A stretch of 64,000 bases of DNA from DASPFV01 sp035620975 (GCA_035620975.1 DASPFV010000193.1:33747-97746); one strand, 5' to 3'; positions 32,583 to 40,699 are shown, counted from the stretch's first letter. Notes: a model not told the origin generated them from the sequence alone. Numbers and translations: made by a program.

Positions 32583-33566
32583 GTGAAAGCTTTCGCGTAC
32601 GTCGATGCCGCCAACGAGAAGGAGGCGGTTGCCGCGCTCGGTACCGAACGCGGGAGAATCCTGCCGCTCGCCGGCGGCATGGACCTGCTGGCGCTGATGA
32701 AGGACTATGTCGCCCAGCCGGAGCGCCTGGTGAACGTCAAGAACCTCGATGCGACGATCCGACGCGCTCCGGGCGGCGGGCTCCGGATTGGCTCGGCCGT
32801 CACGGTCGCGGAGCTCGCCGAGCACCCGGACGTCAGCAAGTTGTACCCGGCGCTCGCCCAGGCGGCTCTGGAGGTCGGCTCTCCGCAGATCAGGAATCTC
32901 GGCACGGTCGGCGGCAACATGGCCCAGCGGCCCCGGTGCTGGTACTTCCGCAACGAGGAGTTCCACTGCCTCAAGAAGGGTGGGTCCCGCTGCTTCGCGG
33001 TCGACGGCGAGAACCAGTACCATGCGATCTTCGGCGGCGGTCCCTGCCACATCGTCCACCCGTCGAGCCTGGCCCTGCCGGCGATCGCGCTCGACGCGCG
33101 GTTCCGCGTGGTCGGGCCGGCCGGCGAACGCGAAGTGCCGGCAGGTGAGTTCTTCCTCATGCCGGATCGCAATCTGTTCGGCGAGACGGTGCTGGCGCCC
33201 AACGAGCTGCTGACGCACGTGATCCTGCCGCCGCCAGGCGGCATCCGCAGCGCGACTTACGAGGTCCGGTTCAAGCAGTCGCACGACTGGCCGCTCGCCG
33301 CGGCATCGGTCGCGCTGACGCTCAGCGGGAAGACGATCAAGGCCGCGCGGGTGGTCATGGGCGCCGTCGCGCCGATTCCCTGGCGTTCGCAGGCGGCAGA
33401 GGCGGCGCTGGCCGGCAAGCCTCTCAGCGAGGAAACCGCGATGGCCGCCGCCGACGCCGCGGTGACCGGCGCGAAGCCGATGAGCGGCAACGCCTACAAG
33501 GTGCAGATTGCCCGCACGGCCGTGAAGCGGGCAATTCTCAAGGCGGGCGGCCTCAGGACGGTTTGA
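32583..33566 (+). CDS. Molybdenum hydroxylase, FAD-binding subunit with [4Fe-4S] loop (PaoB-like)
   Basis: A 327-residue FAD subunit of the CO-dehydrogenase medium-chain fold. FAD-contact motifs are LAGGMDLLALMK near 29-40 and RNLGTVGGNMAQRPR near 104-118. It contains the extra loop with C119, C129, C137 and C155 (CWYFRNEEFHC ... GGGPCHIVHPSS). That loop carries a [4Fe-4S] cluster in PaoB/YagS and 4-hydroxybenzoyl-CoA reductase, and most xanthine dehydrogenases lack it. GTG 32583 has GGGGAGG 6 nt upstream. Operon order here is FeS, Moco, FAD rather than the E. coli order FeS, FAD, Moco. Confidence 0.95.
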   Translation: MKAFAYVDAANEKEAVAALGTERGRILPLAGGMDLLALMKDYVAQPERLVNVKNLDATIRRAPGGGLRIGSAVTVAELAEHPDVSKLYPALAQAALEVGSPQIRNLGTVGGNMAQRPRCWYFRNEEFHCLKKGGSRCFAVDGENQYHAIFGGGPCHIVHPSSLALPAIALDARFRVVGPAGEREVPAGEFFLMPDRNLFGETVLAPNELLTHVILPPPGGIRSATYEVRFKQSHDWPLAAASVALTLSGKTIKAARVVMGAVAPIPWRSQAAEAALAGKPLSEETAMAAADAAVTGAKPMSGNAYKVQIARTAVKRAILKAGGLRTV

Positions 33567-33584
33567 GCGCAAGGATCAGCTGCC

Positions 33585-33812
33585 ATGGATCACCCACCGC
33601 TTTCGTCGCGCCACGTCACCGCCAGCCACTGTGCCAACCTGCGGCACAAGGGCATGTACGTCCTCGTCGGCAGTACCGTCGAGCAGGACCTCGACGACCT
33701 GCTGGGAGCCACCTCGTTCTGGTGCGCCTGTACGCAGAAGGCCTTCGGGCCCGATGGCCACCCGGTGAACGCGCGCGACTGCGTGAACGGCCGCGCTTGC
33801 TGCGACCACTGA
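33585..33812 (+). CDS. Cys-rich small protein downstream of the molybdenum hydroxylase
   Basis: A 75-residue protein starting 18 bases after the FAD-subunit stop, so probably in the same transcript. Cysteines fall in HCANLRHKGMYV, FWCACTQKAFGPDG and the terminal DCVNGRACCDH, with histidines nearby, suggesting a metal or Fe-S site. The GPDG ... C ... C ending is a pattern I associate with small uncharacterised bacterial proteins. No transmembrane or signal sequence is present. It could be an accessory factor for cofactor insertion or electron transfer; that role is inferred from position only. Confidence 0.75.
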   Translation: MDHPPLSSRHVTASHCANLRHKGMYVLVGSTVEQDLDDLLGATSFWCACTQKAFGPDGHPVNARDCVNGRACCDH

Positions 33813-33832
33813 GGGCGGGGCTCGCGCCGCGC

Positions 33833-33838
33833 TATAAT
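33833..33838 (+). promoter_or_regulatory. -10 box TATAAT for the DUF1326-like gene
   Basis: A perfect TATAAT lies 20 nt before ATG 33859, with the Shine-Dalgarno GGGAGG in between, giving a conventional short leader. No TTGACA is found at the right distance. Confidence 0.55.
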
Positions 33839-33858
33839 TGCCGGGAGGTTCGATCTCC

Positions 33859-34527
33859 ATGAAACATCTGTATACCGTTGCCGCGCTGATTGCCGTCGGG
33901 TTCGCCTCTTCCGTCCAGGCAAGCGATCCCGCCGTCGTCGGGGACTACGTCGAAACGAGGACCGCTGAAGTGTTCACCGGCCCCTGCATTCTGGGGAGCG
34001 AAGGAGAGGTGTCGGGCCGGGAGGCCATCATGGCCTGGCGCGTGGCGAAGGGCAGCATCGAGGGTGTGGCCCTGGATGGTCTGGCCGTCGTCGCGGTCGT
34101 CGCGGCTGACCAGCACCTCAGCCTGCACGAATATGGCGCGCCGAAGCCCTCGTCGATCAGGGCCGTCGTCATGACCGATTCGCGCGCGACCGCTGCGCAG
34201 CAGTCCGCGCTCGTCTCCATGGCCCGCGGGCTCGCCCCCGGCATGTTCGACGAGGTCGTCTCCACACGCCCGGTGCCGATAACGTTCGAGAGGGGGCGGG
34301 ACAGCGTTCACGTTGCCGCCGGCGCCGCGACGCTCGACGTGGTGACCGAGTTCGAGCATCCGGTCACGTGCGGGGCGACGCGGTGGTTCAACACCCTCTC
34401 GAAGAGCCGCGAGTCGAAGCCGGGGCTCACGCGCAGCCAGGAGTGGTCCGGCAAGGAACTCGGCCTGCAGTGGCGCCAGATCGACAGCAAGTCCTCGTAC
34501 GTCGGCACGTTCACCTACGCCAGGTAG
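33859..34527 (+). CDS. Exported DUF1326-like protein
   Basis: A 222-residue protein with a signal peptide (MKHLYTVAALIAVGFASSVQ, cleavage near QAS). The mature start AVVGDYVETRTAEVFTGPCI and the following GREAIMAWRVAKGS match the beginning of DUF1326 proteins, which share a conserved YxExRTxxVxTGPC pattern. A second Cys lies in HPVTCGATRWF. Function of the family is unknown. ATG 33859 is supported by GGGAGG and the TATAAT at 33833. The same-direction exported protein at 34620 follows after 92 bp. Confidence 0.82.
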   Translation: MKHLYTVAALIAVGFASSVQASDPAVVGDYVETRTAEVFTGPCILGSEGEVSGREAIMAWRVAKGSIEGVALDGLAVVAVVAADQHLSLHEYGAPKPSSIRAVVMTDSRATAAQQSALVSMARGLAPGMFDEVVSTRPVPITFERGRDSVHVAAGAATLDVVTEFEHPVTCGATRWFNTLSKSRESKPGLTRSQEWSGKELGLQWRQIDSKSSYVGTFTYAR

Positions 34528-34619
34528 ACGCCGTCCGTGGTCCGGGCCACCGCCGCGCGCCGACCGCAGGGTGCGCATCGATGGCCCGGACCGCGCCTCG
34601 TTTCGCTCTTCCCCTTCAG

Positions 34620-35282
34620 ATGACGCGCACGGTGGTCCTTCTCGCGGCTACGCTCGCGCTGTCCCTCGCACCAGCCGTCCAGGACGCGACGCCGGCGGCG
34701 TCCAGGCACGATTACGCCCCGCCTGACGGCCTGGCGGCTCCCGTAGCTTCGAAGCTCGCGAAGGGCGGCGTGCGGGTGGCGCTCGGCGGGACGGCGCTCG
34801 ACTTCTGGTGGGTGGATGCGCTCCCGGCGGAAAGCGCTCCCGACTCCCAGCCGTGGAGCGGCGTGGCGGAAGGCACGCTGCTGGGCGCTCTCCGGGTCGA
34901 TGGAGAGTTTCGTGACATCCGCGCGCGGATTCTCAAACCGGGCGTGTACACGCTCCGCTACGGTCTCCAGCCGGAGAACGGGGATCACCTCGGGGTTTCA
35001 CCGTTTCGCGAATTCCTGGTCGTGAGTCCCGCCGGTCTCGACACGGACCCGGCGCCGCGGGGCCACGATGGGTCCATCGAGCTGTCGAAAGAAGCAATCG
35101 GCGGCTCGCATCCGGCCGTACTGAGCATCGATCCACCCGTCGCGATGCAGGAGACCCTGCAGCTCCACACGACCCAGCTCGATCATCAGGCCGTCGTCAT
35201 GGAGATCCCCCTTCAGCGCGACGGCAAGCCGGCCGGCGCCCTGCGGTTCGGCGTCGTCCTCGTCGGCAGGATCGAAGCCTGA
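34620..35282 (+). CDS. Hypothetical exported protein
   Basis: A 220-residue secreted protein of unknown function. The signal peptide MTRTVVLLAATLALSLAPAV has cleavage near VQDAT. The mature part is beta-rich, with LAKGGVRVALGGTALDFWWV, a GTLLGALRVDG turn and LKPGVYTLRYGLQ followed by the motif ENGDHLGVSPFREFLV. The LRYGLQP-type stretch resembles small periplasmic carbohydrate- or sulfite-binding folds but I cannot name a family. ATG 34620 is preferred over 34581 because it starts the signal peptide, although neither has a strong ribosome-binding site. Its stop is 2 bases before the GTG of the SDR gene, so the two are coupled. Confidence 0.7.
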   Translation: MTRTVVLLAATLALSLAPAVQDATPAASRHDYAPPDGLAAPVASKLAKGGVRVALGGTALDFWWVDALPAESAPDSQPWSGVAEGTLLGALRVDGEFRDIRARILKPGVYTLRYGLQPENGDHLGVSPFREFLVVSPAGLDTDPAPRGHDGSIELSKEAIGGSHPAVLSIDPPVAMQETLQLHTTQLDHQAVVMEIPLQRDGKPAGALRFGVVLVGRIEA

Positions 35283-35284
35283 CG

Positions 35285-36025
35285 GTGGACCTGACGGACA
35301 AGGCGGCGCTCGTCACCGGAACCCGCCGGATCGGCGCCATCGTCGCGATCGAGCTCGCCCGGCGTGGCATGGACGTGGCGTTGTGCTTCAATCGCTCGCG
35401 CCGCGAAGCCGATGGGGCGGCCGAGGCCATCCGCGGCGCCGGCAGACGTGCCGTAGTCATCCAGGCCGACCTCACGCGGGCCGGCGATTGCTCGGCGCTG
35501 GTCGAGCAGAGCGCCGCCGCGCTAGGCCGGCTCGACGTGCTGATCAACATGGCCTCGATCTACCGGTCGATACCGTTCGATGAGACTGACGAAGCGGCGT
35601 GGAACGCATCGCTCGACGTGGATCTGAAGGCCGCATTCCTGTGCGCGATGGCCGCGGTTCCACACATGCGTTCGGCCGGCGGCGGGCGCATCGTCAATTT
35701 CAGCGACTGGGTGGCCGCGAGCGGCCGTCCGCGCTATCGCGGATTCCTGCCCTATTACGTGGCCAAGCGCGCCGTGATCGGCCTCTCCGAGGCGCTCGCG
35801 CTCGAGCTCGCGCCCGACCAGATTCTGGTGAACACCATCGCCCCGGGCCCGATCGTGCCGCCCGCCGGGACCAGCGACGATGAGCTCAAGGCGGTGGAGG
35901 ACGCGACGCCGCTCGGCCGGTGGGGCGGTGAGGCCGAGATCGCGTCGGCAGTGGTGTTCCTCCTGGAAACAGGCTTCGTGACCGGCGAAACGCTCCGGGT
36001 CGACGGCGGACGCCACGTCCGCTGA
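35285..36025 (+). CDS. SDR-family oxidoreductase, pteridine-reductase/FolM-like
   Basis: A 246-residue short-chain dehydrogenase. The cofactor loop TGTRRIGAIVAIELA lacks one glycine of the classical TGxxxGIG but keeps the TGxxxRIG form typical of FolM/pteridine reductase-like enzymes. Catalytic residues are Ser in RIVNFSDW, Y157 and K161 (YYVAK). The C-terminal VTGETLRVDGG completes the family pattern. It probably uses NADPH on a carbonyl or pterin. GTG 35285 lies 2 nt after the preceding stop codon, suggesting coupled translation with the exported protein upstream, which would be an odd pairing of cellular locations. Confidence 0.9.
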   Translation: MDLTDKAALVTGTRRIGAIVAIELARRGMDVALCFNRSRREADGAAEAIRGAGRRAVVIQADLTRAGDCSALVEQSAAALGRLDVLINMASIYRSIPFDETDEAAWNASLDVDLKAAFLCAMAAVPHMRSAGGGRIVNFSDWVAASGRPRYRGFLPYYVAKRAVIGLSEALALELAPDQILVNTIAPGPIVPPAGTSDDELKAVEDATPLGRWGGEAEIASAVVFLLETGFVTGETLRVDGGRHVR

Positions 36026-36061
36026 GCCGTTCTCGTCACAGATTCCCCCATTTTCACGGCC

Positions 36062-36110
36062 GTTCGAAGCTGGGCGTCCGGAGATTCAAGTGGGTTCGAA
36101 GCCGGGCGTC
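36062..36110. repeat. 17-bp direct repeat GTTCGAAGCNGGGCGTC
   Basis: Copies at 36062-36078 and 36094-36110 differ only at the N position (T or C). They are 32 bp apart, about three helical turns. They lie in the gap between the SDR and receiver genes and could be a regulator binding pair. Confidence 0.5.
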
Positions 36111-36266
36111 GGCAGAGCCTTTGCTTCACTCCCTGAGACGGGGCTGCAGGACGCTGAAAACGTCGCTGCATGCGAAACGCGAGGGGGAGCAGGGAAGAGC
36201 ACGGTTCGTTAGGAAGCGGGCAATACACGAGCCACGGCGGCTCTCATTGCCCCTGCCGGTGAGCGA

Positions 36267-36773
36267 ATGGCTTCGAGCGGCGGCGAACATCACACGGGCT
36301 ACACCCTCGGCACGCACGGCACCGGCGCGGCTGCCGGCCGCGGCGCGGCGCAGAGGGCTGGATCGGCGGGACCCGTGCAGCACGGCGCCCGCATCCTCGT
36401 GGTCGAGGATCAGCAGGACGTCCGCCGGCTGCTCGTGACGGCGCTCGAGCTGGAAGGTCATCGGGTGGACGAAGCGACGGACGCGAGGGAAGGTCTGCGG
36501 CGGCTGGAGCAGGCGACGTATGACCTCGTGCTCAGCGATTACGCGATGCCGGGGGGCACGGGCGCGTGGATGCTCCACGAGGCGGCCAGCCGTGGCCTGA
36601 TGCACGGAGCCGGCGCAATCATCGTTACCGCCCACCCCGGCGTCACGGCGGTCGCGGACGCGCAGGTCATCCCGAAGCCGCTGGATCTGGATGAGTTCCT
36701 CGATGAAGTGAACCGGACGCTCGATGCGTCCGGTGAACCGGACGACCGGCCACCGCGGGGTCGCGTCGGCTGA
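36267..36773 (+). CDS. Single-domain response regulator (receiver only)
   Basis: A 168-residue protein with a CheY-like receiver at about 41-158. The acidic pair is in ILVVEDQQD, the phospho-acceptor is D91 in LVLSDYAMPGG, the switch Thr is in IIVTAHPG and the Lys is in IPKPLDLDEF. The first 40 residues are Gly/Ala-rich and disordered-looking, and the last 20 are Pro/Arg-rich; neither resembles an output domain. It may act by protein contact, or accept phosphate from an orphan kinase such as the hybrid kinase at 3280. ATG 36267 has GGTGAG upstream. Neighbours do not indicate a partner. Confidence 0.88.
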   Translation: MASSGGEHHTGYTLGTHGTGAAAGRGAAQRAGSAGPVQHGARILVVEDQQDVRRLLVTALELEGHRVDEATDAREGLRRLEQATYDLVLSDYAMPGGTGAWMLHEAASRGLMHGAGAIIVTAHPGVTAVADAQVIPKPLDLDEFLDEVNRTLDASGEPDDRPPRGRVG

Positions 36774-36838
36774 CCCAGGATCCGGCGACCGCTCGGCTCG
36801 GGCTCAGTGGCAACCGCGGTGATTCGGGCCCGAATTGA

Positions 36839-36863
36839 GAACCTCGAACGAACCCTGAACCTG
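36839..36863. repeat. Short GAACCNN repeat patch
   Basis: Three 7-mers (GAACCTC, GAACCCT, GAACCTG) and one truncated GAAC unit lie just past the 3' end of the aminotransferase gene at 36866. They belong to the same family as the longer arrays. Confidence 0.6.
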
Positions 36864-36865
36864 TT

Positions 36866-38062
36866 TCAGCCGTCATGCCGCGCGTTCTCGAGAAGGCCGC
36901 TCATGGCCTCGAGCGCGCCCTGCAGTTCGTGCCGCTCGCGGGCGAAGCAGAACCGGACGTATCCCTCGCCGGCGCGGCCGAAGTCGACTCCCGGCACGCA
37001 GCCGATCCGGCCGCGCGAGATCAGGAACTCCGCCATGGCCCAGGACAGTGACTCCTGTGCGCTGCCCGCGGGGCGAAACGCCGGGTCGATGCGGAGAAAG
37101 GCATAGAACGCGCCGCGCGGTGGATCACCGGACAGCACGCCGCCGATCCGCGACCGGATACCCTCGAAGAACAGGTTGCGGCGCGCCTCCAGTTCGCGTC
37201 GGAACGCCTCGATGCAGGCCGGCGATCCCTCCAGCGCTCCGATGCCTCCGTACTGGACGACCGATGACACGTTGCTCGTCGTGTAGAACAGGACCTTCTT
37301 CATCCGCTCGCGCAGCGTCCGGTCCTGCACGGCCAGATAACCGAGCCGCAGGCCCGTAATCGCGTACGACTTGCTCAGGGTGTACACGGAGATTGTGCGG
37401 TCGTACAACCCGGGGAGCGACGCCGGACTCACGTGGACCGTGCCGTCGAAGACGACGTCCTCGTAGGCTTCATCCGAGAGAATCCAGAGGTCGTGTTCCG
37501 CGGCGATCCCGGCAATGCGGTCGAGGTCGGCGCGCATCAGCACGCCTCCGGTTGGGTTGTGCGGCGAGTTGACGTAGAGCGCGCGGGTCCGGGGCGTGAT
37601 GAGCGACTCGAGCTCGTCGAGGTCGAACCGCCATCGGTGCCGCTCGTAGAGTGGACACGGAACCGGGACGGCCTGCGCGGCCCTGATGTTGCCGGCGGCC
37701 GGCGGCCACTCGGGATCCGGGATGATGACCTCGTCGCCCGGCTCGAGCAGCGCCTGGCAGGTGATGTAGAGTCCGTGGATTCCCCCGTTGGTCACCATGA
37801 TCTCGTCGGGGGCGCCCACGGGCACGTGGTTGATTCTCCGGAGCTTGTCCGCCAGCAGCTCCAGAAGCCGCGGCACGCCCGTGGTTTGGAGATAATGGGT
37901 GCGGTTCTCGTCGATGGCCCGGTGCATCGCCTCCTTCAGCGTCCCGGGTGCATCGAAGCTGACGTCCCCCTGGTCCAGTCGGAACGGGTCGGGGATGCCG
38001 TACATCATGTCCCGGATGCGGATAATCCCCGAGAAGGGCACCGAGTCGAGGTACCGGCCCAT
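36866..38062 (-). CDS. Class I/II pyridoxal-phosphate aminotransferase
   Basis: A 398-residue fold-type I enzyme of the aspartate aminotransferase superfamily. Characteristic stretches are LDQGDVSFDAPGTLKEAMHR, VTNGGIHGLYITCQALLEPG, YVNSPHNPTGGVL, the PLP-binding Asp/Tyr in LSDEAYEDVVFDG and the Schiff-base lysine in TLSKSYAITGLRLGYL (about 230). The substrate is not evident; aromatic or aspartate-type donors are typical. I place the start at ATG 38062 because the protein before it is encoded by the repeat array and is not conserved-looking; TAACAT lies 7 nt upstream. Repeats flank the gene on both sides. Confidence 0.93.
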   Translation of the reverse strand: MGRYLDSVPFSGIIRIRDMMYGIPDPFRLDQGDVSFDAPGTLKEAMHRAIDENRTHYLQTTGVPRLLELLADKLRRINHVPVGAPDEIMVTNGGIHGLYITCQALLEPGDEVIIPDPEWPPAAGNIRAAQAVPVPCPLYERHRWRFDLDELESLITPRTRALYVNSPHNPTGGVLMRADLDRIAGIAAEHDLWILSDEAYEDVVFDGTVHVSPASLPGLYDRTISVYTLSKSYAITGLRLGYLAVQDRTLRERMKKVLFYTTSNVSSVVQYGGIGALEGSPACIEAFRRELEARRNLFFEGIRSRIGGVLSGDPPRGAFYAFLRIDPAFRPAGSAQESLSWAMAEFLISRGRIGCVPGVDFGRAGEGYVRFCFARERHELQGALEAMSGLLENARHDG

Positions 38063-38069
38063 GACGGTG

Positions 38070-38075
38070 ATGTTA
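38070..38075 (-). promoter_or_regulatory. -10-like TAACAT, leaderless-type, for the aminotransferase
   Basis: TAACAT on the minus strand ends 7 nt before ATG 38062. It directly abuts the 7-bp repeat array that begins at 38079. Confidence 0.45.
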
Positions 38076-38078
38076 CTT

Positions 38079-38169
38079 CGAACCCGGAACCGAGTGTCCG
38101 GAACGTGGACGGGGAACCCGGAACCTTGAACCCGGAACCTTGAACCTTCAATTTGCAACCTGGAACCAG
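38079..38169. repeat. Thirteen-unit degenerate 7-bp tandem repeat (GAACCNN)
   Basis: Thirteen in-phase 7-mers fill the entire divergent gap between the aminotransferase promoter and the GTG at 38171. The most regular part is GAACCCG/GAACCTT alternating. The period is exact and no start, Shine-Dalgarno or -35 is evident within it. Confidence 0.85.
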
Positions 38170-38170
38170 A

Positions 38171-38803
38171 GTGAAACCCCTCAGAGCCGGCGATTCCGTC
38201 GAGGACTACTGCCGTGCGTGCAAGCTCGATCGCATGCACACGGTCGTGGCCGCGGACCCCGAAGGGCTGCCCATCCGGGTGGCCTGCGGGTACTGCGGAA
38301 GCGAGCACAACTATCGCGGCGGACCGCGAACGGGCGTCCCCGAAACGCCTGCCTCGGGCAGTCCGCGCGATCCGCGCCCCGCGGCGCGTCAGGCCGGGCG
38401 GGATCGGGCGCCGTTCCCGCCCGTCGCCGACCGTGAAAGGATTGCCCCGCCCATGACCGTCGACCACCCGGACATCGAGCTGCTGTTGCGTCGCATCATC
38501 CGCGAAGAGACAGGTTTGACGACGGCCGTGCCGGCCGACCGGTGGCGCGGGGGGATGCTCGTGCTGAAGCCCGGCAACGACACCCAGGAAAAGTCGTGGC
38601 CCATCGAGACGTTCTTTCACAAGATCGTGATGATCCGGAACCGGCTCCGGACACTCGAGCAGCAGGTGAACGCCACCGAGCTGCCGGCCGACGTGAAGGT
38701 CAAGCTGCAGGCATACATCAGCGGGTGCTACGGAACGCTGACCAGCTTCAACGTGCTGTTCGCCGACGAGGCCGATCAGTTACGCGGCACGGGCGGCGAT
38801 TGA
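38171..38803 (+). CDS. Hypothetical protein with N-terminal zinc ribbon
   Basis: A 210-residue protein in two parts. The N-terminal zinc ribbon has C14-x2-C17 and C39-x2-C42 (YCRACKLDRM and ACGYCGSEHNY). A Pro/Arg-rich linker (about 50-98) joins it to a helical C-terminal domain of about 110 residues with PIETFFHKIVMIRNRLRTLE and QAYISGCYGTLTSFNVLF. The second half looks like a four-helix domain that I cannot name. GTG 38171 is the natural start because the ribbon follows at once. The promoter region is entirely 7-bp repeat. Its last 28 bases overlap the convergent MTHFR-like gene. Confidence 0.8.
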   Translation: MKPLRAGDSVEDYCRACKLDRMHTVVAADPEGLPIRVACGYCGSEHNYRGGPRTGVPETPASGSPRDPRPAARQAGRDRAPFPPVADRERIAPPMTVDHPDIELLLRRIIREETGLTTAVPADRWRGGMLVLKPGNDTQEKSWPIETFFHKIVMIRNRLRTLEQQVNATELPADVKVKLQAYISGCYGTLTSFNVLFADEADQLRGTGGD

Positions 38804-39651
38804 TCGAGCGAGGCGAGCGCCAGCACCCGCTGGAGGGTAGCCGCCGCGCGGGCGGACGGCAGATTGCTGATATAGAAATGCCGCGCGCCGGCCTCGCTGA
38901 GGCCGATGAGCGATCGGGCGCAGATGTCGTCCGCGGTCGCGCCCTCGCCGAACTCACGCGTCAGCTCCTCGATCGGCACTGGCAGGTAGTCGCGGAGCGC
39001 CGACAGTGTTTTCGGGTTCGCGGACCGGTAGTAGAACACTCCGAACATGCCCGGCAGCTCGAGGCCGCGTCGGTCCGCCTCCGACAGAAAGGCCTCGACC
39101 CGCGTGCGGCTGTGGTGCGACACGATCTGCGTGAGGTAGAACTCCGCCGTTGCGCGCGCATCCAGCAGGTGCCCTACCTGCGACCCCGGATCCGCGTGGG
39201 GGTTGGCCCATCCTCCGAGCGTGAGGTTCGGCTGGTGCTTCCGGATGGCCTCCCGGAGCTGCCAGGCGTGCTCGACGCATCGGGGAAGTCCCACACTCTT
39301 GTCGCCGCCGAGGACGACCAGTGAATCGAAGCCACGCTGGTGAGCGCGGTCGGCATACGCCAGGCAGTAGTCGAGCGGGTGCTTGCAGGTCAGGAACGGC
39401 ACGACCCGCGATCGCGGCAGCTCGGATCCCAGGTTCGTGACGAGGTGCCGGAGGTTGTCCTCTTCCTTCGACCCGACGGCGCTGTCGGTGAGAAAGACGA
39501 ACGTGCCCGATCGCGCGAGGCTTCGCACGGCGTGGTAGGTATCGATCCACGCGTCCATGCTGGCCGCCGTCTCGAGCTCGGCCCGAGGGGGGCGCAGTTC
39601 GGCCGCGATGACGGGCCGCGAGGCGTGCAGGCGTGCGAGGAGCGTATCCAT
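38776..39651 (-). CDS. Methylenetetrahydrofolate-reductase-fold protein
   Basis: A 291-residue TIM-barrel protein of the MTHFR family. Recognisable stretches are the barrel-opening VIAAELRPPRAELE with the conserved Glu, TFVFLTDSAVGSKEEDNL, VPFLTCKHPLDYCLAYADRA, GFDSLVVLGGDKS (corresponding to the RGD/GGD loop) and LGGWANPHADPG. FAD-dependent MTHFR makes 5-methyl-THF for methionine synthesis, but this protein lacks several canonical FAD/folate stretches, so a divergent or non-folate role is possible. ATG 39651 follows a possible promoter at the palindrome 39700-39711. It overlaps the zinc-ribbon gene's 3' end. Confidence 0.82.
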   Translation of the reverse strand: MDTLLARLHASRPVIAAELRPPRAELETAASMDAWIDTYHAVRSLARSGTFVFLTDSAVGSKEEDNLRHLVTNLGSELPRSRVVPFLTCKHPLDYCLAYADRAHQRGFDSLVVLGGDKSVGLPRCVEHAWQLREAIRKHQPNLTLGGWANPHADPGSQVGHLLDARATAEFYLTQIVSHHSRTRVEAFLSEADRRGLELPGMFGVFYYRSANPKTLSALRDYLPVPIEELTREFGEGATADDICARSLIGLSEAGARHFYISNLPSARAAATLQRVLALASLDQSPPVPRN

Positions 39652-39699
39652 GACGGGCCGGGGCTGCCGGCGCCTTCGGCACGGCAGGCCCAAAACTCT

Positions 39700-39711
39700 C
39701 TACTATAGTAG
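39700..39711. promoter_or_regulatory. Perfect 12-bp palindrome CTACTATAGTAG
   Basis: The palindrome ends 5 bases before ATG 39717. It contains TATAGT (39704-39709), whose distance to that ATG is 7 nt, and by symmetry TATAGT on the opposite strand toward the MTHFR-like gene. It could be a bidirectional -10 element, an operator, or both. The core recurs at 13631-13639. Confidence 0.5.
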
Positions 39712-39716
39712 GTTCA

Positions 39717-40679
39717 ATGTTCGGCGCGCTCGACAGCCTCCCCTGGGTGCCTCTCGCGCCAGCTTCCACCCCGATTGAATCGCTGGACCGTCTGCGAGCC
39801 GCGCTGGGGGGCGGCCCCCGTCTGATGGTCAAGCGTGACGACGTCATCGGGTTCGCGTTCGGCGGTAACAAGGTCCGCAAGCTCCGGTTCGTCGCGGCCG
39901 CCGCCATGGCGGACGGGGCCGACACGCTCATCACGAGCGGAGGGATCCAGTCGAACCACGCAAGAGTGACCGCCGCGACCGCGGCGCGGCTGGGACTTCA
40001 CTGCATCCTCGTGGTCAACGGGTCGCCACCCGATCGGCCTACCGCCAACGCCCTGCTCGATCGGCTGCTCGGGGCCGAGCTGAGGTTCGTGGCGAGTCGC
40101 GAAGAGCGGCTGCCGGCCATGGAGGCCGCAGCTGCCGCCCTGCGCAGGCTCGGCCGCCATCCCTACATCATTCCCGTGGGGGCGTCCACGCCGCTTGGCG
40201 CGGTCGCGTTCGTCGCCGCAGTTCGCGAGATGCTGGCCCAGATCGATCCTCCTGACGTCATCGTCCACGCGTCGTCATCGGGAGGGACCCAGGCCGGTCT
40301 CGTCGCCGGGTGCGCCCTCGCGGGCCTGAGCACCCGCGTGATCGGTGTGAGCGCCGACGAGCCCGCGCAGTCGCTGGCGTCCCAGGTGCGTGAGATCGTC
40401 TCGGGGCTGCCCGATCTGCTCGGCCTCGGCCGGCACTGCCTGGCCGCGCCGGCGATCGACATCGACGACGGCTTCGTCGGTGAGGGATACGGAGTGCCGA
40501 CGCCCGAATCCCGCGCGGCTATCGAACTGACGGCCCGGACCGAGGCCATCTTCCTCGATCCCACGTACACCGCCAAGGCCATGGCCGCGATGATGACGTA
40601 TGTGCGGCGCGGCGACTTCACGGACAGCCAGACCCTGCTCTTCTGGCATACGGGGGGCCAGGTGGCCCTCTTCGCCTGA
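39717..40679 (+). CDS. PLP-dependent D-cysteine desulfhydrase/ACC deaminase-like enzyme
   Basis: A 320-residue fold-type II PLP enzyme. The signature FAFGGNKVRKLRF holds the Schiff-base lysine K52, and SGGIQSNHARVTAATAARLG is the cofactor phosphate/Ser loop. The later ASSSGGTQAGLVAG is the glycine-rich phosphate loop. Relatives degrade D-cysteine to pyruvate, H2S and ammonia or deaminate 1-aminocyclopropane-1-carboxylate. The substrate-determining residues cannot be assigned by eye, so both remain possible. ATG 39717 has no Shine-Dalgarno and follows the palindrome by 5 bases, indicating a leaderless mRNA. The beta-CASP gene follows 20 bp downstream. Confidence 0.92.
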   Translation: MFGALDSLPWVPLAPASTPIESLDRLRAALGGGPRLMVKRDDVIGFAFGGNKVRKLRFVAAAAMADGADTLITSGGIQSNHARVTAATAARLGLHCILVVNGSPPDRPTANALLDRLLGAELRFVASREERLPAMEAAAAALRRLGRHPYIIPVGASTPLGAVAFVAAVREMLAQIDPPDVIVHASSSGGTQAGLVAGCALAGLSTRVIGVSADEPAQSLASQVREIVSGLPDLLGLGRHCLAAPAIDIDDGFVGEGYGVPTPESRAAIELTARTEAIFLDPTYTAKAMAAMMTYVRRGDFTDSQTLLFWHTGGQVALFA

Positions 40680-40699
40680 GCAAGGATACTGGGAACCGC

